Source: Acholeplasmatales bacterium DTU056
GTDB taxonomy: Bacteria > Bacillota_I > Bacilli_A > ML615J-28 > CAG-698
Direction: 5' to 3'
Assembly (NCBI GenBank): GCA_001512985.1
Contig: LFRX01000023.1
Coordinates: 1-21,854, forward strand
Length of the DNA stretch: 21,854 nucleotides
Position numbers and translations under genes: made by a program. Positions within the stretch are counted from its first letter, which is position 1; every line of letters begins with the position of its first letter. Below are positions 1-8,334 of the stretch, one piece after another. The notes under the pieces were generated by a model that worked only from the letters and a program-made list of their open reading frames with translations, was not told the origin of the DNA and ran no database searches.

Positions 1-62
1 AGTGGCTAAGGCAAGGGACTGCAACTCCCTGATCAACGGTTCGAATCCGTTCGGGGCCTCCA
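1..62 (+). tRNA. tRNA-Cys (anticodon GCA), 5' end outside the window
   Basis: The 3' part of a tRNA. The anticodon stem AGGGA/TCCCT (14-18 with 26-30) closes a 7-nt loop with anticodon GCA at 21-23. The T stem AACGG/CCGTT (35-39 with 47-51) closes the loop TTCGAAT. The 3' acceptor strand CGGGGCC is at 52-58, followed by discriminator T59, as expected for tRNA-Cys, and an encoded CCA at 60-62. The 5' acceptor strand and most of the D arm lie outside the window, so the acceptor stem cannot be checked. Confidence 0.93.
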
Positions 63-80
63 TTGTATCTGATTAACACA

Positions 81-110
81 AGCACTCTTTGAAAGAGGGC
101 TTTTTTTATT
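81..110 (+). terminator. Rho-independent terminator after tRNA-Cys
   Basis: An imperfect hairpin, GCACTCT / AGAGGGC with one A-G mismatch and a TTGAA loop, is followed at once by a run of seven T (101-107). It lies 20 nt after the tRNA CCA end, so it probably ends the tRNA transcript. Confidence 0.65.
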
Positions 111-167
111 TGAAACTAAGTTTCTAAAATAAAAAAAGTGCTAATATTATTAAAAAGTGTGATATAA

Positions 168-196
168 TTAAAATAAATAATAGTATATAGTATAAT
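168..196 (+). promoter_or_regulatory. Putative promoter of ktrB
   Basis: TTAAAA (168-173), a 17-bp spacer and a perfect TATAAT (191-196) lie 45 bp before the ktrB start. A second TATAAT at 163-168 is an alternative -10. The region is almost pure A/T, so chance matches are likely. No c-di-AMP (ydaO-type) riboswitch structure is visible in this short leader. Confidence 0.35.
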
Positions 197-240
197 TTTT
201 AAAATTTATTTTTATTTTATAAAAAAGAGAAGTAAATTAT

Positions 241-1548
241 ATGAAGAAATTATCACCATATTTAGTAATAGCATTATCATATCTATTAATCTTACTAATT
301 GGAACAATATTATTATATCTTCCAATTTCTCAAGGATATCCAAATGCCCTAAGTTTTACGGATGCTTTTTTTGTTTCAACTTCGGCTGTAACAATTACCG
401 GAATAACACCTGTTGCAAATTTAGCAAGTGCATTAAGTCCGTTTGGAAAATTTATTTTAACTGTTTTAATACAAATTGGCGGACTAAGTGTTGTTACAAT
501 TTCTGCATTCATCATGTATATCCTTGGAATTAAAATTGGAATTACTAATCGTGTTTTAATAAAAGAAAATTTTAACCAAAATAGTCTTTCAGGAATGGTT
601 AAGCTTGCCCGACGCGTAGTTGTTTTTACTTTTGCGGTGGAATTATTGGGTTTTTTAATAAATTTAATAATTTTTATTCCAAAATATAATCTTATTAATG
701 CAATCGGAATAAGTTTTTTCCATGCCGTTTCTGCATTTAACAACGCTGGTTTTGATTTATTCGGAATACAAGGGGCAATTCAATATGATAGTAATTTACT
801 TTTTAATATAAATACCTGTTTATTAATAATGATTGGTGGAACAGGATTTATTGTTATATATGATATATTTGAAAAAAAATCATATAAAAAATTATCTATT
901 CATTCTAAGATTGTTATTACAATGAATTTAATTCTATGGATTTGTGGGACAATCTTTATTAAATTATCTCAATATAATCATGAAAATAAATTTACTTGGT
1001 TAGAATCATTTTTCTTAAGTGTTTCTTCACGAACAGCCGGTTTTACAACTGTTGACCTAACAAAATTATCTACTGTTACCATCTTTATTATAATAATTTT
1101 AATGTTTATCGGAGCATCCCCTGCTTCGACTGGTGGTGGAATCAAAACTACAACGATTTATACATTATTTAAAAATGTGACTAGTTATGCTAAAGGAAAA
1201 CAAGTTGTTACTCATAATCGGTTAATTTCTGCACAAACACGACAAAAAGCATCAGTTTTATTATCAATGGCACTAACAATTATAGTGATGGCTACTTTAC
1301 TATTGTTGTGCTTTGAAAATCTTTCTTTAGATGTTGCACTTTTTGAAATAGTTTCATGCTTTTCAAATGTTGGTTTATCAAAAATTTCTATTGGTGATTT
1401 TTCCGTGATATCGAAATTATTGCTATGTTTAGTAATGTTTATCGGACGTGTTGGTCCATTAACAATTATTAGTTTATTTAATAAAAATTGGTATAAAAAA
1501 GATTTACAACATATTGAGTATATTGAAGAAAAAATTATGATAGGATAG
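241..1548 (+). CDS. ktrB: KtrB/TrkH-type K+ channel subunit
   Basis: Integral membrane pore subunit of a Ktr potassium uptake system (TrkH/KtrB family), which moves K+ inward together with its cytosolic RCK subunit. The four pore-loop selectivity-filter segments are all visible: TITG (filter Gly54), NAGF (Gly170), RTAGF (Gly267) and SNVGL (Gly378). The Gly/Ser/Thr-rich stretch ASPASTGGGIKT (292-303) corresponds to the intramembrane gating loop of the third repeat. The length of 435 aa fits KtrB (about 445) rather than the longer TrkH (about 480). The start follows a weak purine-rich SD (AGAGAAG). The ktrA SD overlaps its TAG stop, so the two are co-translated. Family assignment is very secure; Na+ dependence cannot be read from sequence. 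Confidence 0.95.
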   Translation: MKKLSPYLVIALSYLLILLIGTILLYLPISQGYPNALSFTDAFFVSTSAVTITGITPVANLASALSPFGKFILTVLIQIGGLSVVTISAFIMYILGIKIGITNRVLIKENFNQNSLSGMVKLARRVVVFTFAVELLGFLINLIIFIPKYNLINAIGISFFHAVSAFNNAGFDLFGIQGAIQYDSNLLFNINTCLLIMIGGTGFIVIYDIFEKKSYKKLSIHSKIVITMNLILWICGTIFIKLSQYNHENKFTWLESFFLSVSSRTAGFTTVDLTKLSTVTIFIIIILMFIGASPASTGGGIKTTTIYTLFKNVTSYAKGKQVVTHNRLISAQTRQKASVLLSMALTIIVMATLLLLCFENLSLDVALFEIVSCFSNVGLSKISIGDFSVISKLLLCLVMFIGRVGPLTIISLFNKNWYKKDLQHIEYIEEKIMIG

Positions 1549-1557
1549 GTGAGTTAT

Positions 1558-2229
1558 ATGAAAAAATCAATTGCCATTATCGGACTAGGACGATTTGGCC
1601 TAAAACTAGTAGAAAGTTTAAATAGATTAAATGTTGATTTGATTGCTATTGACCAAAATAAAGAAGCGGTTAAAAGGGCTAGCGAAATTATTACTAATGC
1701 GTATGTGGCTGATCCAACTGATGAAGAAGCTTTAAAAGCAGTTGGAATTGCTAATGTTGATCATGTTATTGTAGCGATAGGTCAAAGCGAACGTAGTAAT
1801 TTAGCGTCTAGTATTATTACCATTATAAAATTAAAACAACTTGGAGTTCCAAAAATTACCGCTCGAGCTGATGACGAGGATTATGCGGAAGTGTTGAAGT
1901 TAGTCGGTGCAACAAACACCGTCTCTCCATTATCAATTGCTAGTGAACGTCTGGCTAATAAAATTGGTTTTGATAATGTAATTGACTATTTTAATATCAA
2001 AAATGACTTTGATGTCTATGAAATTAAAATTAATGAAAATTTTGCTCCTCTACCAATTACTCAACTTGATTCACGATCTATATATGGAATTAATATTTTA
2101 TTAATTGAACGAGATAAAGAGGTAATTGTTCCAACCAAAGATACAGTGCTAATGCCAAATGATGAAATTTTTATTTTTGGAAGAAAAAAAGATATACCAA
2201 AAATAGTTACTTTCTTTAGTAAAAAATAA
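1558..2229 (+). CDS. ktrA: KtrA, RCK regulatory subunit of the K+ channel
   Basis: Cytosolic gating ring subunit that binds nucleotide and opens the KtrB pore. The N-terminal RCK/TrkA_N Rossmann fold has GLGRFG at residues 9-14 and an acidic Asp32 at the end of strand 2, typical of NAD(H)/ATP ribose binding. A TrkA_C (RCK_C) domain fills roughly residues 135-223; in related KtrA proteins this binds cyclic di-AMP (family knowledge, not tested here). The reading frame is open from a GTG at 1549, but AGGTGA at 1547-1552 sits 5 nt before ATG 1558, which gives a 223-aa protein, the usual KtrA length. It follows ktrB by 9 nt, in one operon. No terminator is visible after it. Confidence 0.94.
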   Translation: MKKSIAIIGLGRFGLKLVESLNRLNVDLIAIDQNKEAVKRASEIITNAYVADPTDEEALKAVGIANVDHVIVAIGQSERSNLASSIITIIKLKQLGVPKITARADDEDYAEVLKLVGATNTVSPLSIASERLANKIGFDNVIDYFNIKNDFDVYEIKINENFAPLPITQLDSRSIYGINILLIERDKEVIVPTKDTVLMPNDEIFIFGRKKDIPKIVTFFSKK

Positions 2230-2266
2230 TATATCATTATTATTTCTAAAAAAATTATAAAAGTTG

Positions 2267-2297
2267 TTGACATTGACGTTACGTCATAGTTTATACT
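2267..2297 (+). promoter_or_regulatory. MerR-type promoter/operator (19-bp spacer) of the TipAS regulator
   Basis: Perfect -35 TTGACA (2267-2272) and TATACT -10 (2292-2297) are separated by 19 bp, the long spacer typical of MerR-activated promoters. The spacer holds the near-perfect palindrome TGACGTTACGTCA (2274-2286), centred within 2 bp of the spacer midpoint. The arrangement implies autoregulation by the gene that starts 20 bp downstream. The elements are seen directly; the regulation is inferred from the MerR family. Confidence 0.88.
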
Positions 2298-2317
2298 GCT
2301 ATCGATGGTGAGGTTAC

Positions 2318-3079
2318 ATGAAATATTCAATAAGTGAGTTAGCAAAATTGGCTGGAATTAGCCCGAGAACTTTAAGATATTATGACCAAATAGGATTATT
2401 AAAACCTAAAAGACAACAAAATTCCAATTATCGTTACTATGATAGTAATGATGTCGATCTTCTCCAACAAATCCTTTTTTACAAGGAAATGGGGGTTCCT
2501 CTAAACGAAATAAAAAAATTAATGCAAAACATGACTAAAGAAGCTCGCCTTACTGTTTTATATAGCCATTTAAATGAACTAAATCAACGAAAAGTACGAT
2601 TAAATGAGTTAATCGAAAATGTAACCCAAACCATCAAAAATATGAAAGGAGAAATAATAATGAGTGATGAGATGAAATTTAAAGGATTAAAAGAAGAACT
2701 ATTAAAACAAAATGAACGACTATATAAAGAAGAAGTAATTCAAAGATGGGGACAAGATACTTATATCGAATCGAGTAAAGCATTTAGTCATATGACAAAT
2801 GAACAATTTGATTATTTTTATCATTTAGCAAGTAATATTATTACAGCTTTACAAAAAGTAAAAGAAAATCCATCAAATGAAGAGTTAAAACATCAAGTTG
2901 TTAAAATGCATCAAGAATGGCTTACAATGGCGTGGGGAAAATATGACCAAAACGCTCATTTAGGTTTAGTAAGTATGTATGTGCAAGATGAAAGGTTTAA
3001 ACAATATTACGATCAACATGGCGAAGGCTTAGCTCAATTATTATATGATTTAGTCCATCAATATCTAGGTAATAATTAA
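2318..3079 (+). CDS. MerR family transcriptional regulator with TipAS ligand-binding domain
   Basis: One-component drug- or stress-sensing transcription activator of the TipAL/Mta type. Residues 1-70 form a MerR winged helix (ISELAKLAGISPRTLRYYD then GLLKP and NYRYY), residues 72-110 a coiled-coil dimer helix, and residues 120-253 a TipAS domain (WGKYDQNAHLG and YYDQHGEGLAQLL motifs). At 253 aa it matches Bacillus Mta (about 257). GGTGAGG lies 4 nt before ATG 2318. An internal AAAGGAG and in-frame ATG at 2660 could give the TipAS half alone. It has its own MerR-style promoter and a terminator at 3081, so it is monocistronic and probably autoregulated. TipAL-type proteins bind thiopeptides or other drugs; the ligand here is unknown, and the second half has no Cys for covalent drug capture. 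Confidence 0.92.
   Translation: MKYSISELAKLAGISPRTLRYYDQIGLLKPKRQQNSNYRYYDSNDVDLLQQILFYKEMGVPLNEIKKLMQNMTKEARLTVLYSHLNELNQRKVRLNELIENVTQTIKNMKGEIIMSDEMKFKGLKEELLKQNERLYKEEVIQRWGQDTYIESSKAFSHMTNEQFDYFYHLASNIITALQKVKENPSNEELKHQVVKMHQEWLTMAWGKYDQNAHLGLVSMYVQDERFKQYYDQHGEGLAQLLYDLVHQYLGNN
2645..2662 (+). promoter_or_regulatory. Internal ribosome binding site and in-frame start for the TipAS domain
   Basis: AAAGGAG (2645-2651), an 8-nt spacer and ATG at 2660-2662 lie inside the MerR gene and in its reading frame (codon 115). The resulting protein of about 139 aa would begin MSDEMKF, exactly at the boundary between the coiled coil and TipAS. This parallels Streptomyces tipA, where TipAS is made from an internal start. 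The SD is seen directly; use of the start is inferred. Confidence 0.6.
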
Positions 3080-3080
3080 C

Positions 3081-3112
3081 ATGGCTGTCAAATGACAGCC
3101 ATTTTTTCTTTT
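3081..3112 (+). terminator. Rho-independent terminator of the MerR gene
   Basis: A perfect inverted repeat ATGGCTGTCA (3081-3090) / TGACAGCCAT (3093-3102) is followed by a T-rich tail TTTTTTCTTTTTC. It begins 1 nt after the regulator's stop codon and insulates it from the XRE-helicase unit. Confidence 0.92.
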
Positions 3113-3171
3113 TCAAATATGATTAATTTAAATCCTAATTTGCTTGTATTATTTTATTTTTTATAAAATAA

Positions 3172-3180
3172 TGTTATAAT
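3172..3180 (+). promoter_or_regulatory. Extended -10 promoter of the XRE-helicase unit
   Basis: TGTTATAAT forms an extended -10 (TG, one base, TATAAT at 3175-3180), 33 bp before the XRE start. No convincing -35 lies at 16-18 bp, which is tolerable for an extended -10 promoter. It is the only good candidate between the upstream terminator and the XRE gene. Confidence 0.5.
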
Positions 3181-3213
3181 TATGTTAACAAAGTATTAAT
3201 GAGGGGAAATTAT

Positions 3214-3405
3214 ATGAGATATGATTTAGCGATAAAACAATTACGGGAAAAAATGTTAGTTAGTCAAGAAGAATTAGCCAAAACTTTAGGGGTATCAGTA
3301 GTTACAGTTAGTAGATGGGAAACAGGAAAGTTTATTCCAACAATTAAAATTCGGCGAAAATTAAAAGAACTATTTTTACAATATAGCATTAGTACTGAAG
3401 ATTAA
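3214..3405 (+). CDS. Small XRE-family HTH regulator
   Basis: A 63-aa DNA-binding protein that is almost only a Cro/C1-type helix-turn-helix. The motif VSQEELAKTLGVSVVTVSRW covers helices 2 and 3, followed by the typical ETGKFIPT turn. An earlier in-frame ATG (3199) exists, but GAGGGG at 3201-3206 lies 7 nt before ATG 3214, so 3214 is the likely start. Only 17 nt separate its stop from the giant helicase gene, and no terminator lies between, so the two form one transcription unit. The likely role is repression of its own operon or setting the level of the helicase; no sensor domain is present. The HTH call is secure, the regulatory target is inferred. Confidence 0.88.
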   Translation: MRYDLAIKQLREKMLVSQEELAKTLGVSVVTVSRWETGKFIPTIKIRRKLKELFLQYSISTED

Positions 3406-3422
3406 TTAGGAAGGAGATCATA

Positions 3423-6400
3423 ATGATTTTTTTTGATTTCGAAGTAGATACACGAACAAATCATATTAGTGAAATAGGGGCTACGAGTAATAAAGGGTAT
3501 GAAATTTATACTAAAGACATCAATAAATTTGTACAGTATATTCAAAAAAATAAGCCGAAATTTTTTGTTGGACATAATATTATTGCTTTCGATATGAAAT
3601 ATGTTAAAGATAATATGCTTAATCAATATATTATTGATGATAAAATCATTGATACTTTATATTTATCAACGTTATTTTTTCCTCGAAAAAATTCACATAG
3701 TTTAATTAAAGATTATAAATTCAATGTTAACTATATGAATGATCCACTTCAAGACGCCCGTCATACTAAAAGCCTGTTTTATGATTGCATTAATGAATTT
3801 CAAAAATTAAACAATAATTTTAAGGACATTTTATATTTATTACTCAATAAGGTTACAGGAATTAAGCCATTATTTTTATATTTAAACTATTATCCATACT
3901 CCACTAATATAGTCAAATTGTTAAATGAAGAGTTTGCTAAAAGAATATGTTTTAATAAAGAATTATTTGAGTATATTGAAAAATATCCATTAGAATTATC
4001 CTTTGTATTAAGCTATGTAAATACTAATGATACACATCAATCATTATTACCTCCATGGGTAATAAAAACTTTTCCTAAAGTTGAAGAAATATTGTTATCA
4101 TTACGCATCACTCCTTGTCATCAAAGTGATTGCCCTTATTGTAATGAACAATTATCATCTTTAGCGGCATTAAAAAAATATTTTAATTATAATGATTTTA
4201 AAAAATTTAACGATATTCCTTTACAAGAACTAGCAGTTAATAGTGCTCTAGATGGAGAGTCATTAATAGCTATTTTTCCAACCGGTGGTGGAAAGTCGAT
4301 TACTTTTCAATTACCGGCATTAATGGCTGGTGATATGATGGGAGGATTAACTGTAGTTATATCGCCGCTACTTGCTTTAATGAAAGACCAAGTTGATAAT
4401 CTAAAAAGAAAACATAATATTAATCGCGCCGCATTTATCAACTCATTATTAAGAAATCCGATTGAACGAAAAGATGTAATTCAAAGTATAGAAGATGGTA
4501 AAGTAAGTATTTTATATTTATCACCAGAAGCTTTACGAAACCGTAATATTTATCGCTTATTATTAAAACGCCAAATTGTTCGTTTTGTTATTGATGAAGC
4601 ACATTGTTTTTCCAGTTGGGGACATGATTTTCGAACTGATTATTTATATATTGGAGAAGTTATTAAACAAATTTGTAAAGATAAAGGACTAACCAAGCCA
4701 ATTCCAGTATCTTGTTTTACCGCAACTGCGCGCCAAAAAGTTATTGAAGATATAAAAATATATTTTAACGAGAAATTAAATATTGATTTAAAAGAATTTA
4801 AAACAACTCAAACACGTACTAATTTAGAATACAAGGTTATTCAAGTCTCTGCTAATGACACTGAAAGGTATTATGAATTACGTAATCTTTTAGAGGGAGA
4901 CAATTGTCCAACAATTATTTATTGTGCTAAAACTAAGACAGTCGATCTTTTATATAATCGTTTAAAAGAAGATGGTTTTAAAGTTTCTAAATTTCATGGT
5001 CAAATGGAAGAAGAAGAGAAAATTATCCATCAAAATGATTTTATGTCCAACAACACGCACATTATGGTTGCAACAAACGCTTTTGGAATGGGCGTTGATA
5101 AAAATGATATTGGTGTAATAATTCATTATCAAATCACAAGTTCACTGGAAGATTATGTTCAAGAGGCAGGACGAGCTGGAAGAAATCCTAATATTCATGC
5201 CAACTGTTATATTCTATATAACGAAGAAGATTTAAATATTCATTTTTCATTATTGCATACTTCTAAAGTCACGCAAAAAGAAATTAATCAGTTATGGCTA
5301 GGTTTAAAAAAGGAATTAAAAGCTGGTGAAAAAATAAGTCGCACTTCTTTTGAACTTGCGAAAAGTGCTGGATGGGATAGTAATAGTGATAATACTCGTA
5401 GAGTTGGAGTTTGCTTATCCGCCTTAGAGCAAGGAAAATTTATCAAAAGACTGTTCAATTCACCGCGAATTTATGCTGATAGTTTACGAGTGAATAATTT
5501 TGCGAAAGCAGAAGCAATTATTAGAAAATCTCCTATGATTCCAGAAGAAGATAAAGAACCAACAAAAAGAATAATCCAACATTTAATTTCACAATATTCT
5601 ACAATTCGCTATAAAGATAAAAGTATTAATAGCCAAGTTGATTATCTTGCTGATATATTAGGATTAGAAAAAGAAAAAGTAATTAAATGTGTAAATTACT
5701 TACGCGAAGTCAAAATTTTAGCTGATAGTACTGATTTAGTAGCGAAATTTAATAAAGATATTCGAAAATATAAAAGTGACTTACATCGGTCCAAAGAAAT
5801 TTTAGAATTTCTATTAGAAAACTTTTATAGTGGAAAAAGGCTTCATAATTTAAAAGAGTTAAATGAAATATGCATTTCTAAATATGAAAAAGAATTAAAA
5901 TACAAATCCAATATTAATATCATTAAATTAGTTGTAAATTTATTTGATTCATTTAATGTGATTAAAAGTAAAAAAAATAATGACTATATTGAAATTGATA
6001 TTATTCAAAATTATGATGAAACTCTAAATAAGTTTAAAGAGTTTTTTAATATTTGTGAATTTATTATTGAATATTTAAATATCAAAAGACAACAATTATT
6101 AAAACAAGTTTCGAGTGAGATTAGTTTTGTAGAAATATCGTTGGTTGAAGTAAAAGAGAAATATGTTAGTTCATTAGGAATGATTACCAAAGAAGTTACT
6201 ATTGACGACATTGAAAAAGCGATTTTGATTTTACATTATCTTGATATTATTAAGTTTAAAGGTGGGTTCTTAGTTTGTCATTTGCCATTGACAATTAAGC
6301 GGTTAGAAAAAAATAATAATCGCCAATATAGTCTATCTGATTATGAAAATTTGAAGACTCATTATAATACAAAAAATAAAAACATTCATATAATGGGAAG

Positions 6401-8222
6401 ATTTGCAGAGATGATGAAGGAAGACAAAGATGAAGCGACTGAATATATTAATGACTATTTTAATCTTGACTATCAAGACTTCATAGATAAATACTTCCCT
6501 GGAGAAGAAAGAAAAATTTTAGATTACCGAATGACTCGTTCTCGTTATCAAAAAATATTCGGTAAATTAAGTGATGAGCAAAAACAAATTATTTTGGATA
6601 ATAAATCTAAAATAATTGGGGTTGCTGCAGGGCCAGGTAGTGGTAAAACAACCTTACTTGCACACATATTAGCCAAAATTATTTTTAACGAAGATATTCG
6701 ACTTGATCAATTATTAATGCTAACATTTTCAAGAGCAGCAGCACTAGAATTTAAAACTCGTCTAAAAGAATTAATTGGAAATATCGCTAATGCTGTACAA
6801 ATTACAACATTTCACTCTTTTGCTTTTGATTTGTTAGGTAGACCGGGTAATTTAGAAGAAGCTGAAAATGTAATAAAAAATGCAGTAACATTAATTCGTG
6901 AAAATGAAGCAGATCACTTTAAAATGTCTAAAATGGTTTTAGTGATTGATGAAGCTCAAGATATTAGCGAAGATGAATACAATCTAATTTGTGAATTGAT
7001 TAAATATAATGAAAATATTAAAGTAATAGCTGTTGGTGATGATGATCAAAACATTTATGAATTCCGTGGGTCAAGTTCTAAATATTTACATGAATTTGCT
7101 AATAATAAAAAATATGAATTGACTATTAATTATCGTAGTAAAAAGAATATTGTAGAATATACCAATAAGTTTATAAGTGAAATTCCATTTCGTCTTAAAA
7201 CTCAGGCAATGAAATCTAGTACTAATAAAAATGGTTATGTAAAAATTGTTACTTACAATACTGACAATATTTATATACCACTAATACACGATGTATTAAA
7301 TAGACCAGTTGGTCGAACAGCAATAATTACTCGAACTAATAATCAGGCTGGAATAATAAGTGCACTTTTAAATGACAATAATATCCCTAATCGTTTAATT
7401 CAAGAAAACTTAGAAGTTAGACCATATAATATTTACGAATTACGTGTTTTCTATCAAATAATTGAAAATTTTGTTCAAACCAAAATTCCTTATGAAATAT
7501 ATGTTAATGCTTTAAATGAATTTAAGAATAAATTCGCTAAAAGTGCTAATTATGAACTTTATAGAAAAGTTCTTGAAAAGTTTTTAGATTTATATGAAGA
7601 TATGTATCTAACCGACTTAAAAGAATATTTAAGCGAGATTAGTTTAAGTAGTTTTTTCGATGAGGAAAAATTAATCGTTGCGAATCTACATAAAGTAAAA
7701 GGAATGCAATTTGATAATGTATATCTTTTATATGATAATAATATTCAAATAAAATATGAAGATATTCGTGCTATCTACGTAGGTATGACTCGCGCCAAAA
7801 ATTATTTAAGTATTCATACCAATAATGAAATTTTTAAAAATATACATATAAAAGATATTGAATACAAAGAAGAAAAAAATGAGTATCCAATCCCGAATAC
7901 ACTGGAAATAATTTGTACTTTAAAAGATGTAAATTTAGGAAGTTATGATTCGCTAAACTTTGATTTGACTCAAATCCTTCCAGGAACTCCGATAATTTTA
8001 CAAAATGATAAAATCTTATCATATAAACAACACAATAAATTACATAAAGTGGGAACTTTATCTACAAGTTGCACTAAACAAATACAAGAATTACAAAAAG
8101 AAAACTATCAAATTGTCAAATCATGTGTTGATAATTTAATATATTGGTATGATAGAGAAAATCGAAAAGAAGTACTAGTAATGACACCCCGTTTTAAATT
8201 ACGATATAACGATAATAAATAA
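3423..8222 (+). CDS. DnaQ-like exonuclease / RecQ helicase / UvrD-like helicase fusion protein
   Basis: A 1599-aa protein with two complete helicase motors. Residues 1-121 resemble a DEDDh exonuclease: FDFE (D5, E7), GHNIIAFD (D57), DPLQDA (D111), but Asn106 sits where the general-base His is expected. Residues 232-240 hold C-H-x3-C-x2-C, a possible metal site. The RecQ core has TGGGKS (K291), DEAH (391-394), TAT near 432 and QEAGRAGR near 580, followed by a winged-helix-like stretch. The usual RecQ four-Cys zinc domain is not apparent. After about 400 residues of helical linker comes a UvrD/Rep SF1A motor: GPGSGKT (1070-1076), DEAQ (1176-1179), GDDDQNIYEFRG (from 1205), NYRS near 1236, HKVKGMQFD and VGMTRAK near 1453. 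AGGAAGGAG precedes ATG 3423. Large RecQ proteins of this plan occur in other bacteria; their role (repair or defence) is not established to my knowledge. Confidence 0.93.
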   Translation: MIFFDFEVDTRTNHISEIGATSNKGYEIYTKDINKFVQYIQKNKPKFFVGHNIIAFDMKYVKDNMLNQYIIDDKIIDTLYLSTLFFPRKNSHSLIKDYKFNVNYMNDPLQDARHTKSLFYDCINEFQKLNNNFKDILYLLLNKVTGIKPLFLYLNYYPYSTNIVKLLNEEFAKRICFNKELFEYIEKYPLELSFVLSYVNTNDTHQSLLPPWVIKTFPKVEEILLSLRITPCHQSDCPYCNEQLSSLAALKKYFNYNDFKKFNDIPLQELAVNSALDGESLIAIFPTGGGKSITFQLPALMAGDMMGGLTVVISPLLALMKDQVDNLKRKHNINRAAFINSLLRNPIERKDVIQSIEDGKVSILYLSPEALRNRNIYRLLLKRQIVRFVIDEAHCFSSWGHDFRTDYLYIGEVIKQICKDKGLTKPIPVSCFTATARQKVIEDIKIYFNEKLNIDLKEFKTTQTRTNLEYKVIQVSANDTERYYELRNLLEGDNCPTIIYCAKTKTVDLLYNRLKEDGFKVSKFHGQMEEEEKIIHQNDFMSNNTHIMVATNAFGMGVDKNDIGVIIHYQITSSLEDYVQEAGRAGRNPNIHANCYILYNEEDLNIHFSLLHTSKVTQKEINQLWLGLKKELKAGEKISRTSFELAKSAGWDSNSDNTRRVGVCLSALEQGKFIKRLFNSPRIYADSLRVNNFAKAEAIIRKSPMIPEEDKEPTKRIIQHLISQYSTIRYKDKSINSQVDYLADILGLEKEKVIKCVNYLREVKILADSTDLVAKFNKDIRKYKSDLHRSKEILEFLLENFYSGKRLHNLKELNEICISKYEKELKYKSNINIIKLVVNLFDSFNVIKSKKNNDYIEIDIIQNYDETLNKFKEFFNICEFIIEYLNIKRQQLLKQVSSEISFVEISLVEVKEKYVSSLGMITKEVTIDDIEKAILILHYLDIIKFKGGFLVCHLPLTIKRLEKNNNRQYSLSDYENLKTHYNTKNKNIHIMGRFAEMMKEDKDEATEYINDYFNLDYQDFIDKYFPGEERKILDYRMTRSRYQKIFGKLSDEQKQIILDNKSKIIGVAAGPGSGKTTLLAHILAKIIFNEDIRLDQLLMLTFSRAAALEFKTRLKELIGNIANAVQITTFHSFAFDLLGRPGNLEEAENVIKNAVTLIRENEADHFKMSKMVLVIDEAQDISEDEYNLICELIKYNENIKVIAVGDDDQNIYEFRGSSSKYLHEFANNKKYELTINYRSKKNIVEYTNKFISEIPFRLKTQAMKSSTNKNGYVKIVTYNTDNIYIPLIHDVLNRPVGRTAIITRTNNQAGIISALLNDNNIPNRLIQENLEVRPYNIYELRVFYQIIENFVQTKIPYEIYVNALNEFKNKFAKSANYELYRKVLEKFLDLYEDMYLTDLKEYLSEISLSSFFDEEKLIVANLHKVKGMQFDNVYLLYDNNIQIKYEDIRAIYVGMTRAKNYLSIHTNNEIFKNIHIKDIEYKEEKNEYPIPNTLEIICTLKDVNLGSYDSLNFDLTQILPGTPIILQNDKILSYKQHNKLHKVGTLSTSCTKQIQELQKENYQIVKSCVDNLIYWYDRENRKEVLVMTPRFKLRYNDNK

Positions 8223-8318
8223 ATATTTTCTAAAGTAGCGCCTACCAAATTGCAATTATGAAATCTATTTACAAAGTGTTAAAATTAAACTTATGAAGGT
8301 TGAGGAAAAATTGATATG

Positions 8319-8326
8319 AAAAAAAA
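8319..8326 (+). repeat. Eight-A homopolymer at a lipoprotein start (frame break)
   Basis: Eight A residues follow ATG 8316-8318, which itself lies 10 nt downstream of GAGG (8302-8305). With eight A the frame from this ATG encodes 18 residues and stops at TAG 8370-8372. With seven A it would read MKKTLLMALLLLLVFF and on into the lipobox LTSC of the downstream frame. This is either a slippery or phase-variable tract or a base-calling indel. Confidence 0.85.
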
Positions 8327-8334
8327 CTTTACTT

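Noticed and set aside
121..240. Cyclic di-AMP riboswitch controlling ktrAB
   Set aside because: The leader is short and almost pure A/T, with no conserved helices or terminator, so no riboswitch can be supported.
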